A stretch of 10,553 nucleotides of DNA from an uncultured Campylobacter sp. (GTDB taxonomy: Bacteria; Campylobacterota; Campylobacteria; Campylobacterales; Campylobacteraceae), in assembly GCF_938045535.1 (NCBI RefSeq), contig NZ_CALIMQ010000285.1, positions 1 to 10,553 on the forward strand. Direction: 5' to 3'. Positions 1 through 6,218 of the stretch are shown piece after piece (position 1 is the first letter of the stretch; every line of letters starts with the position of its first letter). The notes under the pieces are model-generated. The model was given only the letters and a program-made list of their open reading frames with translations. It was not told the DNA's origin and made no database searches. The position numbers and the translations under genes are program-made.

Positions 1-123
1 GACGCGTTTTCTTGCGGGATTTACTCATTTGGGGCATTAGATTTTGATATCGAGTTTGCCAGCACTATAGGCATCAAATTTAATTCCGTAAGCTGGGTAA
101 ATTCCGTAAAAATCGCGTTATGA
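1..123 (+). CDS. Possible 3' end of a gene entering from the left edge
   Basis: Frame 1 is open from the window edge to a TGA at 121-123, giving 40 residues that begin DAFSCGIYSFGALDFDIEF and end VNSVKIAL. The alternating hydrophobic and charged residues look like a beta-rich protein C-terminus rather than random AT-rich translation. The stretch is short, no family is recognised, and the start lies outside the window, so this could be a chance open frame. No clear terminator hairpin follows it. Confidence 0.3.
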   Translation, partial: DAFSCGIYSFGALDFDIEFASTIGIKFNSVSWVNSVKIAL

Positions 124-339
124 AATTTAACTCAGCGGTTCGTATTTAAGTGCGGCAAGCCGATAAATTCCGCATCTTGACATACTGCCTAATTTCACTT
201 TTCGGAGCCAAATTTTGTAAATAAATTTTTCATGTTCGCTGCCCTACTTGCATAAAATTCTATGTTCGCAGCACCAAAAATTCGCCCTAAATTTAAAGCA
301 CCGATTAATATTAATTTTTATATCATTACTAAATTTTTT
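124..339. other. Non-coding leader region upstream of the broken four-Cys gene
   Basis: No convincing gene is seen on either strand. The region is rich in AAATTT and AAATTCCGT words. The word ATGTTCGC(T/A)GC occurs twice, near 232 and near 261, flanking a putative -10 box. An ATG at 262 is in frame with the downstream gene, but it has no ribosome binding site and would add an unlikely 30-residue leader, so it is not taken as the start. Confidence 0.4.
253..258 (+). promoter_or_regulatory. Putative -10 box for the 352 gene
   Basis: TAAAAT in the context GCATAAAATTC lies about 94 bases before the start codon at 352. Campylobacter vegetative promoters rely mainly on an extended -10 box with little -35 conservation, which this fits. 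The long leader and the abundance of similar words keep confidence low. Confidence 0.3.
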
Positions 340-351
340 AAGGAGAGAATT

Positions 352-743
352 ATGAAAAAGTTTTTATTGCTTCCGTTTGCTTTCGCGGCGCTTTTTGCGG
401 CACCAAGCTGCGATAATGTCCAGCTCAAAGCGGCTGTGGAAGGTATCAATAAGAGTGCGCCGATGCGAGTCGACGAGATTCCACGTTAACGGGCGCTGAG
501 TGCAAAGATGGCAGCTTTATCTACAACTACGAGCTAAATGACGGCATGGGGATGAAATTTGACAGTGTCGGAAATGATCAAAAAACCGTGATACAAAATG
601 TCATAGATAGCCAAAATAAGCAAATTTTTTGCAACCAGATGAAGGTAATGCATCCGCTAATAAACAGCGCGATATGGAGCTATAAGATAAAAAGTGGCGA
701 AGAATTTATAAGGGTAGAATTTAAGCCTAGCGACTGCAAGTAG
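352..743 (+). pseudogene. Small exported four-Cys protein, frameshifted copy
   Basis: The start is ATG at 352, five bases after a strong AAGGAGA site. The product begins with a signal peptide (MKKFLLLPFAFAALFAAPSC, Cys20). The reading frame stops at 487-489, but the protein sequence continues in another frame from about 480 to the TAG at 741-743. Restoring one T in the run at 479-480 joins the halves into about 130 residues. The repaired protein aligns without gaps, from Cys20 to the second Cys, with the minus-strand protein at 1321-1803 (RVDEISTLTGAEC against RIDDATILKGAAC, then GSFIYNY against GSFIYDY). All four cysteines are conserved. The break is therefore a real frameshift mutation or a sequencing error. 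Function is unknown; a periplasmic disulfide-bonded protein is the likely form. Cys20 could be a lipoprotein cysteine, but the match to a non-lipidated Cys in the paralogue argues against that. Confidence 0.8.
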
Positions 744-767
744 GGCTTGTGAGGGATTTAAAATTTA

Positions 768-800
768 GCGCGGCGTGAGCCTTTGCCTGCTCGCCCGCGC
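768..800 (+). terminator. GC-rich hairpin after the four-Cys pseudogene
   Basis: GCGCGG (768-773) pairs with CCGCGC (795-800), and inside it GAGC (777-780) pairs with GCTC (789-792) around an eight-base loop. It starts 25 bases after the stop codon, where a terminator would be expected. No clean T-run follows, so termination is only a possibility. Confidence 0.35.
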
Positions 801-856
801 CGAATTCGCTTAAAATTTATCCGCTTCGCTTTCGATTTCGCCTGCGCAAAAGTAAC

Positions 857-1062
857 ATGCTAAAATCTCTGCTTGGCTTTTACTACGCCGCCGCATATAG
901 CATGGCGCATATCAGCGTGTATTTCGCCGTCACAGAGCGCTAAAACGCGCAAGTCCTTTTTAAGCCACGATCTAATTTTGCATCAAATTCTGCCAGCGGC
1001 GTTTTTCATTAAAATTTCACTATTTCACGTGGAATTATATCTATGCGGCAGCGCAAACACCG
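857..1062 (+). pseudogene. Decayed C-terminal remnant of a methyltransferase gene
   Basis: A reading frame from 857 gives FYYAAAYSMAHISVYFA and then stops at 941-943. It matches RYETAAYSMTQISVYFA (residues 300-316) of the intact minus-strand methyltransferase. At DNA level 890-929 is identical at 37 of 40 positions to the reverse complement of 1940-1979. The similarity continues with frame changes: SHDLI resembles SDDMI, and TTAAAATTTCAC plus nine further bases at 1009-1029 matches the segment coding LKISQIH with two differences. The last recognisable part encodes KISLFH. The N-terminal domain and SAM-binding core are absent, so no active enzyme can be made. This is a degraded duplicate of the 3' end of the gene at 1800-2888. 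Confidence 0.72.
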
Positions 1063-1320
1063 CGTAAAGCTTTAACGCGAAATTCTATAAGTTACGGAAT
1101 CTTATTTGAAATAGCATCGTAGATTTCGAGTCAGAATTTTATGATTTATTACTACACTGTGCCTGCGGCGATAAAGTCTTGTTAAATTTCGTTCTCGACC
1201 TGCTCGCAATAAAATTCTGCGTAAAGCATACGCTCGCTTGCGAGCTTACAGAGGCACCAGCCGCCAATGCACCGTCACACAAAACGCGGCTAATCAAATG
1301 CCTCGCTTGGGTTTTAAAAT
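1063..1320. other. No gene recognised; decayed spacer
   Basis: Open frames exist on both strands here (plus strand from 1179, minus strand 1139-1324), but their translations are Cys/Ser/Arg-rich, lack good ribosome binding sites and overlap the end of the minus-strand gene. A small inverted repeat, GCTCGC TT GCGAGC, lies at 1232-1245. The stretch is probably the rest of the degenerating duplicated region and the 3' side of the minus-strand operon. Confidence 0.45.
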
Positions 1321-1803
1321 TCACCGCGCGCAGCTATTTTTATCAAGCTTTAGCTGTATTGGCGGCAAGCCCTCTATTTCGTAATTTAACACCATCGTTT
1401 TGCCGAGCTCCCGCAGACGCTGCGAGAATTCCGTGCTGCAAAAGCTGGCCTTCGCCTTGGCAAACAGCATCTCTTTTAAAATTTCCGCATCGCCCGCATC
1501 CAGCGCGCTAAGGTCTAAATTTGGCGAGCTATTTAGCGCGTAGTCGTATATGAAGCTACCCTCTTCGCATGCGGCGCCTTTTAAAATCGTAGCATCGTCG
1601 ATCCTGCGTGGTGCGCCCTCGTTTATCCGCGCTAGCGCATCTCGCACCTGTTTGCTTTCGCAGAAATTTCGCTCTAGCTCGCCGCGTTTTTTCTCCGCAT
1701 AAAATTCCATCGCTACGTTTGCCAAAATTCCGATTCCAAAAAGCACTAGCAAAATTTTAATCGGCTTATTTAGCCGCGCGCTTAAACTTCGCGCATCCAT
1801 CAT
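1321..1803 (-). CDS. Membrane-anchored four-Cys protein of unknown function
   Basis: The start is taken as the ATG at 1803-1801, which overlaps the methyltransferase stop as ATGA and has AAAGGG just upstream, giving 160 residues. An in-frame ATG at 1821 lacks a good site. After a short basic N-terminus comes one membrane segment (about residues 15-34, KILLVLFGIGILANVAMEF), so the remainder probably lies in the periplasm. That part has exactly four cysteines (about residues 48, 79, 122 and 158), all matched in the frameshifted plus-strand relative at 352-743. Two disulfides are therefore plausible. No domain family is recognised. Coupling to the methyltransferase suggests co-translation but does not show shared function, since one partner acts in the cytoplasm and the other probably outside it. 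Confidence 0.75.
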   Translation of the reverse strand: MMDARSLSARLNKPIKILLVLFGIGILANVAMEFYAEKKRGELERNFCESKQVRDALARINEGAPRRIDDATILKGAACEEGSFIYDYALNSSPNLDLSALDAGDAEILKEMLFAKAKASFCSTEFSQRLRELGKTMVLNYEIEGLPPIQLKLDKNSCAR

Positions 1804-2888
1804 CGCGCCCTTTCGCAGCACAGCAGCGTGTGTCCGACGCCCAGCCCGTCGTGAATTTGTGAAATTTTAAGTCCCGCGTGCTGAGCAAATTTAATCATAT
1901 CGTCCGAGTGATAAATTTTGCTATTGCCGTTTGCCATCGCGGCGAAATACACGCTGATCTGCGTCATGCTATACGCGGCGGTTTCGTAGCGCTGCCTGTC
2001 CCAAAACGGCTCCAAAATATAAAGCCGCGCCTGCTCGCTCATCGACTCCGCTGCACGCGAGAGGATGCTTACGATCTGCTCCTCTGCAAAGCAGTCCAAA
2101 AACTGACTTAGCCAGATCGCATCAAAGCCGCGCGGAAAGCGCGTAGCGGGATCTATCAGATCGGCTGCAAGCCCGTCTATGCGCTCTGCGCTCTGCGCGC
2201 CTGCGACGGCGTCTTTCATCATCGAAATTTGCCCCACAAGATCCATTATCGTGACGCGCACATTTTCATCGTAGCCTACGCACCGCTTAGCAAAGCGCCC
2301 CGTGTTGCCGCCTACGTCTAAAATTTTATCCGTCTTGCGCGAGAAAATGATCTTTAGCGCGGGCTCAAACGCCAAATCCGAATAAAAATGATCAAACGCG
2401 AGCCAGCTCTTGCGCACGTGCGGCGGCAGATGCGAAAGCGCCTCGTAGATCGTAGCCCACTGCCCAAAAACCTTTAGCCCCTCTGGTTTGCCCGATTTTA
2501 GCGTCTCTTCGAGCCTAAAGAGCCCCTCGTAGCACACGTCATGGATAAAGTCCATATCAACGTCCACCATCTCGTCGGTGAGTAGAAAATACCCCGCCTT
2601 GCTAAGCCGAAATTTCTCGCCGCACAGCAGCACCGTGCCGATGCTAAGCGAACTTTCCAAAAGCAGCTTTACGGCGTATTCGCTAAGCGAGAGCTTCTTC
2701 GCGATCTCACTTATGCTTAGCCCGCCCTCCACCTCATGAAGCGCGCTTAAAATTCCAAATTTTTTCATCAGCCTACTTACCTGAAAAACTACAGGTGCAA
2801 AGGCGATCTCATTCGCCGTCCGCTGCGCCTCGCCCGCGCTTTGACGCTCGGCGCCGTAACGATCTAAAAGCTGTTTGGGAAGTTTCAT
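1800..2888 (-). CDS. SAM-dependent O-methyltransferase-like protein
   Basis: This 362-residue protein has the layout of the Methyltransf_2 (PF00891) class I enzymes. An N-terminal winged-helix/dimerisation part (about residues 30-105, with SISEIAKKLSLSEYAVKLLLESS) is followed by a Rossmann core. The SAM-binding motif I is ILDVGGNTGRF (189-199), with an acidic residue at the end of the next strand (Asp216). Where plant-type O-methyltransferases carry the catalytic His of the LHDW motif, this protein reads FLDCF (263-267), so the usual catalytic base appears to be missing. It may act by proximity or on another nucleophile. The start follows AGGATCAAAA, a leader shared with other genes here. It is the first gene of a two-gene operon with the four-Cys membrane protein. 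The substrate is unknown; a small phenolic or secondary metabolite would be a guess from the family. Confidence 0.85.
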   Translation of the reverse strand: MKLPKQLLDRYGAERQSAGEAQRTANEIAFAPVVFQVSRLMKKFGILSALHEVEGGLSISEIAKKLSLSEYAVKLLLESSLSIGTVLLCGEKFRLSKAGYFLLTDEMVDVDMDFIHDVCYEGLFRLEETLKSGKPEGLKVFGQWATIYEALSHLPPHVRKSWLAFDHFYSDLAFEPALKIIFSRKTDKILDVGGNTGRFAKRCVGYDENVRVTIMDLVGQISMMKDAVAGAQSAERIDGLAADLIDPATRFPRGFDAIWLSQFLDCFAEEQIVSILSRAAESMSEQARLYILEPFWDRQRYETAAYSMTQISVYFAAMANGNSKIYHSDDMIKFAQHAGLKISQIHDGLGVGHTLLCCERAR

Positions 2889-2918
2889 TTTTGATCCTGC
2901 TTATGTAAATTTCGCAAA

Positions 2919-2924
2919 ATTTTA
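2919..2924 (-). promoter_or_regulatory. Putative -10 box for the methyltransferase operon
   Basis: The minus strand reads TTTGCTAAAATTTTG, with TAAAAT at 2924-2919, about 31 bases before the start codon. A second candidate, TAGAAT, lies at 2937-2932. The gene upstream is divergent, so a promoter must lie in this spacer. Confidence 0.4.
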
Positions 2925-2953
2925 GCAAAAAATTCTAACTTTTCTTGCGCCCG

Positions 2954-2976
2954 CTAAGAATTCACGCGTATCTTAG
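2954..2976. repeat. Small inverted repeat between divergent genes
   Basis: CTAAGA (2954-2959) and TCTTAG (2971-2976) are inverted copies with an 11-base spacer, lying between the two divergent promoters. It could be an operator or a chance hairpin. Confidence 0.3.
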
Positions 2977-3028
2977 AATTTTGCGATGAATTTTTAAAAT
3001 TCCGTCTTAAAATTTATAGAATTTTAGT

Positions 3029-3034
3029 TAAAAT
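3029..3034 (+). promoter_or_regulatory. Putative -10 box for the AI-2E-family gene
   Basis: TAAAAT within TTTTAGTTAAAATCC has the T-rich upstream context typical of Campylobacter vegetative promoters. It lies 58 bases before the preferred TTG start at 3092. Confidence 0.45.
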
Positions 3035-3091
3035 CCTTTCATCAAAATTTCGCGTAAAAGCTCTGCGAAAATGTCAAATTTAGGAGAATCC

Positions 3092-4099
3092 TTGAAGCTT
3101 CAAATGTCCTTGATGTCGGTTGCCTGCGTCGTAATCATCTTGGCCGGTCTTAAAGCCGCGCAGGCTATCGTCGTGCCATTTTTGCTAGCTATTTTCATCA
3201 CGGTGCTCGTCTCGCCGCTGGTGCTTTATGTCCAAAAGATCCGCGTCGGGCGTGTTTTTAGCTTCCTCATCATTACTTTCGCTTTCGTAGCGATTATAGT
3301 GTTTTTCGGTGCGGTCATCTTTGATGCGATCAAGGAATTTTCAGCGCGCCTGCCCGAGCTTCAAGCAAAATTTGAAGAGGTGCTAGGAGGCGTGAGCGCG
3401 AAGCTCTCTCGATTTGGCATAGAGCTTAACGCCACAAGCCTAGGCATCGATCCGAGCGAAGCCGCCGCGCAGCTATCTGCACTACTGCGCAAAACAGGCT
3501 CTATAGTCTCGACGGGATTTTTCATTTTTATAATGGTTTCATTTATGGTCTTTGAAAGCTCCGTGATCGACGAGAAAATCCGCTATTTTTCGCAAAGTAG
3601 CCGCGCTACGCACACTTTTGTGAAGAAATTTGCCTCCAGCCTCAAAAAATATCTGCTAATCAAAACTATCGCTTCAGCTTGCACCGGTGCGCTCATCGGG
3701 CTTGGGCTGTGGACGCTTGGTGTTCCATATGCTGCGCTGTGGGGGATTTTAGCTTTCGTGCTAAATTTCATCCCCACCATTGGCTCGATCGTAGCGGTCT
3801 TTCCAACACTTTTCGTGACATTAGCTACGATGGATATAAGCTCTAGCATCTGGACTATCGCAATCTATTTAGTTGTAAACGTAGCGATCGGAAATATCAT
3901 CGAGCCGCGATTTTTAGGGCAAGGGCTCGGGCTTTCTACAATCAGCGTGCTTGCAGGGCTACTATTGTGGGGCTTCGTGCTTGGTATCGGCGGGCTATTT
4001 TTGGCTGTGCCGCTTACTATGAGCTTGCAAATCGCGCTTGCCTCAAACGACAAAACACGCTTCATCGCGACTCTATTAAGCAACAAGGTCGAAAGATAA
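3092..4099 (+). CDS. AI-2E/PerM-family membrane transporter
   Basis: The product belongs to the AI-2E_transport family (PF01594; PerM, YdiK, TqsA). The longest frame begins at ATG 3071 (342 residues), but that ATG has only a weak upstream site. AGGAGA at 3082-3087 lies four bases before an in-frame TTG at 3092, giving 335 residues that begin directly at the first membrane helix, so TTG is preferred. In longest-frame numbering, about seven or eight membrane segments are visible (12-26, 32-54, 62-86, 148-163, 196-218, 221-252, 258-277, 290-325), with a soluble stretch near 87-145. Family hallmarks are the FVLNFIPTIGSIVAVFP segment (229-245), IIEPRFLGQGLGLS (276-289) and the final LLLWGFVLGIGGLFLAVPLT. 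Members export quorum-signal molecules or act as ion/proton antiporters; the substrate cannot be told from sequence. Confidence 0.9.
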   Translation: MKLQMSLMSVACVVIILAGLKAAQAIVVPFLLAIFITVLVSPLVLYVQKIRVGRVFSFLIITFAFVAIIVFFGAVIFDAIKEFSARLPELQAKFEEVLGGVSAKLSRFGIELNATSLGIDPSEAAAQLSALLRKTGSIVSTGFFIFIMVSFMVFESSVIDEKIRYFSQSSRATHTFVKKFASSLKKYLLIKTIASACTGALIGLGLWTLGVPYAALWGILAFVLNFIPTIGSIVAVFPTLFVTLATMDISSSIWTIAIYLVVNVAIGNIIEPRFLGQGLGLSTISVLAGLLLWGFVLGIGGLFLAVPLTMSLQIALASNDKTRFIATLLSNKVER

Positions 4100-4103
4100 A
4101 GCG

Positions 4104-4119
4104 AAATTCCGCGGAATTT
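4104..4119. repeat. 16-base perfect palindrome after the transporter gene
   Basis: AAATTCCGCGGAATTT is a perfect palindrome five bases after the transporter stop codon, followed by TTTTAAAATTC-type sequence. It could act as a weak transcription end, or be one more copy of the AAATTCCGC word that is frequent in this window. Confidence 0.5.
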
Positions 4120-4139
4120 TAAAATTCTATAAATTTTAG

Positions 4140-4155
4140 CTTGAGCGCGCTCAAG
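4140..4155 (+). promoter_or_regulatory. CRP/FNR-type palindrome upstream of the YgbA_NO-family gene
   Basis: CTTGAGCGCGCTCAAG is a perfect palindrome whose core reads TTGAG-N4-CTCAA, the architecture of CRP/FNR-superfamily operators (FNR consensus TTGAT-N4-ATCAA). Its centre (4147.5) lies about 41.5 bases before the start point predicted from the -10 box at 4177-4182, the usual class II activator position, and no good -35 box is visible. Campylobacter nitrosative-stress genes are controlled by the CRP/FNR-family protein NssR, so NssR-like control is a reasonable inference. The same palindrome followed by TATTTTTG could instead be a terminator for the transporter gene. Confidence 0.5.
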
Positions 4156-4176
4156 AGTATTTTTGTCTCTTTTAGA

Positions 4177-4182
4177 TAAAAT
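4177..4182 (+). promoter_or_regulatory. Putative -10 box for the YgbA_NO-family gene
   Basis: TAAAAT in TTTTAGATAAAATCTG lies 25 bases before the start codon at 4202. Its distance from the upstream palindrome is what suggests activator-dependent transcription. Confidence 0.5.
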
Positions 4183-4201
4183 CTGCTCCAAAGGATCAAA
4201 G

Positions 4202-4561
4202 ATGACGAGCGAAAAATTTATTTACGAAGTAAATACGGTGACGAAATTTATCCAAATTTACTGCGATGGCAAGCATGCGGATGCGCCTAAAAAAGATGGC
4301 GCTGTGCTTCATAACTACAAAGACGATAAGGGGCTAGTGCAGACGCACTTTCATCTCTGTAGCGACTGCGAGCGAATGCTACGCTATGCCTATGCGCGTC
4401 TTGGTGCCTGCCCACATACCGAAAAGCCGCGTTGTCACCACTGCCCGCATCCGTGCTACGAGCGTGAAATGTGGGTCAATATGGCTAAGATGATGAAATA
4501 TAGCGGCATGAAGCTTGGGCTTACGAAGATCAAAAAGCTTTTTTCGTTTAAAAAAAGCTAA
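4202..4561 (+). CDS. YgbA_NO-family ('nitrous oxide-stimulated promoter') small Cys-rich protein
   Basis: The 119-residue product starts at ATG 4202 after AAAGGATCAAAG; an in-frame ATG at 4163 falls upstream of the likely promoter and is rejected. It matches the YgbA_NO family (PF11756) layout: IYCDGKH near the N-terminus (Cys21), then HLCSDCERMLRYAYARLGAC (Cys53, Cys56, Cys70), then CHHCPHPCY (Cys78, Cys81, Cys85), and a basic tail after MKYSGMK. The seven cysteines and several histidines suggest binding of zinc or an iron-sulfur cluster. E. coli ygbA is in the nitric-oxide-responsive NsrR regulon, and members are linked to nitrosative stress, but the biochemical function is not settled. The upstream palindrome fits a nitrosative-stress role. 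A hairpin (AGCTTTTTT with AAAAAAGCT, 4536-4559) spans the 3' end of the gene. Confidence 0.87.
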   Translation: MTSEKFIYEVNTVTKFIQIYCDGKHADAPKKDGAVLHNYKDDKGLVQTHFHLCSDCERMLRYAYARLGACPHTEKPRCHHCPHPCYEREMWVNMAKMMKYSGMKLGLTKIKKLFSFKKS

Positions 4562-4784
4562 CTTGTGCCGGCAATTTAGCTTGAGTTTGCGGGTAAAATT
4601 TATCTTTGCAAGCTCGCTTCATCTTTATGCAAAAAAGTATAAAAAAGTAGCGTGAGAACAAGCGCAAAAAAGATATAAAATAAATCAAAATGCTAAATTT
4701 TAGCGCGTAAATTCTGCCTCGCAAACGCAAATCCTCCGCAATCCTTGATAATAAATAATTAAATTTGAGTTTATAGTTTTAAGT
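4562..4784. other. AT-rich spacer with A-tracts, no gene
   Basis: The only open frame here is on the minus strand; its translation is low-complexity Phe/Leu/Ser-rich and starts without support, so it is not a gene. The plus strand has A-tract repeats (GCAAAAAAGTATAAAAAAGTAGC, then GCAAAAAAGATATAAAAT), including a good TATAAAAT box near 4674. That box has no gene immediately behind it other than the one at 4814, so a second promoter or a small RNA is possible but unsupported. Confidence 0.4.
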
Positions 4785-4790
4785 TAGAAT
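4785..4790 (+). promoter_or_regulatory. Putative -10 box for the triple-repeat protein gene
   Basis: TAGAAT in TTTTAAGTTAGAATTG lies 23 bases before the start codon at 4814, with T-rich runs upstream. This is a close match to the Campylobacter vegetative -10 pattern. Confidence 0.5.
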
Positions 4791-4813
4791 TGTTCCCAAT
4801 CAAAGGAGAAAAT

Positions 4814-5590
4814 ATGAAGGTTATTACTATCGCGATCGTTAACGGCAAGGTCGTAAACGAAAAGGAGCTGATCGCAGGCATCATCGACTACGACGATTTT
4901 ACCGCAGTCGCCGAGCAGCTCCGCAAAGCGCTGAAATCCTCTTATTTTACGGCCAACGAGCATGCTAGAATTTATAAAAAGATTAGCGCCGAGACAGGCT
5001 TTAGACGCGTGCGATTCGACTACAAACCGTATAAAGATAAAATTTCAAACCTCATCGCCCAAGGCTACACCGTCAAGGCGATCTTAAAAAAGATCGGCGA
5101 GGAGGACGAAGCGTTTAAAAGCGCCGTCACCGCCGCAGGGCTTACGCACTTTATCTCCGTGACGTTCAAAGACGAAAAAACAAGACTTCGCGCAACCGCC
5201 AAAAAAAGCGAGGATTTCTTATACGCGTATCGCTTCGAGATCAAAAAAATGCACTTCCAAGGCGTTAGCAATAAAGAAATTTTAAAGTATATGAAATCTC
5301 ACTACGAAAAGGATTTTGCAAAAGTAAGCGAGCGCGATCTTGCCGCTTTTATCGAGGCAAACGCCGTGCTTGATACCGACCGCAAACTCTCGCTGTATAA
5401 AAAGCCGAGCCTTTATGATCCGCATTTTAGCGAGATTATGAAGCTTTACGCAAGCGGGATGCGCGTCTATGACATCTGGAAGACGCTTAAAGCCAAATAC
5501 CCCGAGCTAGCCAAGCTTCAGGCGCCGAGCCTTTATCAGTTCATCGCAAATAACGCCCTTGGCAAAGCCAAATATATGCAAAAAGACTGA
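4814..5590 (+). CDS. Unrecognised protein built of three 65-residue repeats
   Basis: The start at 4814 follows AAAGGAGAAAAT, the strongest ribosome binding site in the window. The 258-residue product is soluble, Lys- and Tyr-rich, and has no signal peptide or membrane segment. After a beta-like N-terminus (MKVITIAIVNGKVVNEKELI) come three repeats, centred on LIAQGYTVKAILKKI (80-94), HFQGVSNKEILKYMK (147-161) and YASGMRVYDIWKTLK (212-226). Each closes with a xFI motif: HFI (112-114), AFI (178-180), QFI (242-244). The key Gly is at 84, 150 and 215, with Ile seven residues before and six after it each time. The helix-Gly-helix look recalls helix-turn-helix modules, so nucleic-acid binding is one possibility. 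No family is recognised. It may be co-transcribed with mobA. Confidence 0.85.
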   Translation: MKVITIAIVNGKVVNEKELIAGIIDYDDFTAVAEQLRKALKSSYFTANEHARIYKKISAETGFRRVRFDYKPYKDKISNLIAQGYTVKAILKKIGEEDEAFKSAVTAAGLTHFISVTFKDEKTRLRATAKKSEDFLYAYRFEIKKMHFQGVSNKEILKYMKSHYEKDFAKVSERDLAAFIEANAVLDTDRKLSLYKKPSLYDPHFSEIMKLYASGMRVYDIWKTLKAKYPELAKLQAPSLYQFIANNALGKAKYMQKD

Positions 5591-5672
5591 TATGTTCGCA
5601 CTTTTTGTAAATTTTACTTTCAAATTTAAAATTTCGCCGCGATAAAGATCGATGAAAGCCGGTGAAATTTCG

Positions 5673-6218
5673 ATGAAAACCTGCGTCATTCTCTGCGGCG
5701 GCAAAAGCTCGCGTTTCGGCAGCGACAAAACGCTATTTCCATTTCGCGGGCATCCCAGCATGACGCACTTTCTTTTCTCGCGCTTAAGCCGCGAGTTTGA
5801 GCGGGTTTTCGCCTGTGCCAAAAGCCCTAAATTTAACCCGCCGCTTCCTATGATCTACGACGAATTTGAGGAATTTTCGCCGATGGGCGCGCTGTATTCG
5901 GCGCTGAAACCATTTAGCGGCGAGCGCATTTTTATCATCCCCGCCGATATGCCATTTGTAGAAATTTCCAGCATTCGCGCTCTTAGCGAGCAGGAGGGGC
6001 AAATTTGCGTGGCGGGCGACGAAGCACATAGACACAGCCTGTGCGGATTTTTTGACGCAGCTCTCGCGCCGCGCGCGCTTGAGCTCTACCGCGCAGGAGA
6101 GCATAAGATCGGCGCGCTCATCGGATCTGCAAATTCCAAAGTGCTAAATTTCAAAAACAAAGAGCAGTTTTTAAATATAAATTATCAAAACGATTTAAAG
6201 GGCGCAGATGAAATTTAA
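5673..6218 (+). CDS. mobA: Molybdenum cofactor guanylyltransferase MobA
   Basis: MobA transfers GMP from GTP to molybdopterin, forming the guanine dinucleotide cofactor of enzymes such as formate dehydrogenase and periplasmic nitrate reductase; it acts in the cytoplasm. The 181-residue product opens with the nucleotide-binding loop CVILCGGKSSRFGSDK (residues 4-19), followed by SPMGAL (69-74) and the metal-binding PADMPF (90-95), in the order expected for NTP_transf_3 (PF12804) proteins. An ATG at 5652 is in frame and would add seven residues; ATG 5673 is preferred because family members start just before the CVILCGG strand, although neither start has a strong binding site. Its 3' end overlaps pldA by 11 bases. 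mobA next to pldA is also the C. jejuni order (Cj1350-Cj1351), so the pairing is conserved although the functions are unrelated. Confidence 0.9.
   Translation: MKTCVILCGGKSSRFGSDKTLFPFRGHPSMTHFLFSRLSREFERVFACAKSPKFNPPLPMIYDEFEEFSPMGALYSALKPFSGERIFIIPADMPFVEISSIRALSEQEGQICVAGDEAHRHSLCGFFDAALAPRALELYRAGEHKIGALIGSANSKVLNFKNKEQFLNINYQNDLKGADEI

Noticed and set aside
873..1067. 64-residue plus-strand frame taken as a gene
   Set aside because: Its first half is out of frame with the methyltransferase relic that the DNA clearly carries, and its second half matches the relic's end, so it is a by-product of the decayed gene.
1139..1511. Overlapping open frames on both strands (minus 1139-1324, plus 1179-1511)
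   Set aside because: No ribosome binding sites, odd Cys/Ser/Arg-rich composition, and overlap with the 3' end of the minus-strand four-Cys gene. The plus-frame segment KVLLNFVLDLLAIKF looked faintly like a membrane helix but could not be matched to anything.
4548..4730. Minus-strand 60-residue frame after the YgbA_NO-family gene
   Set aside because: Phe/Leu/Ser-rich translation of A-tracts, no ribosome binding site, no family resemblance.
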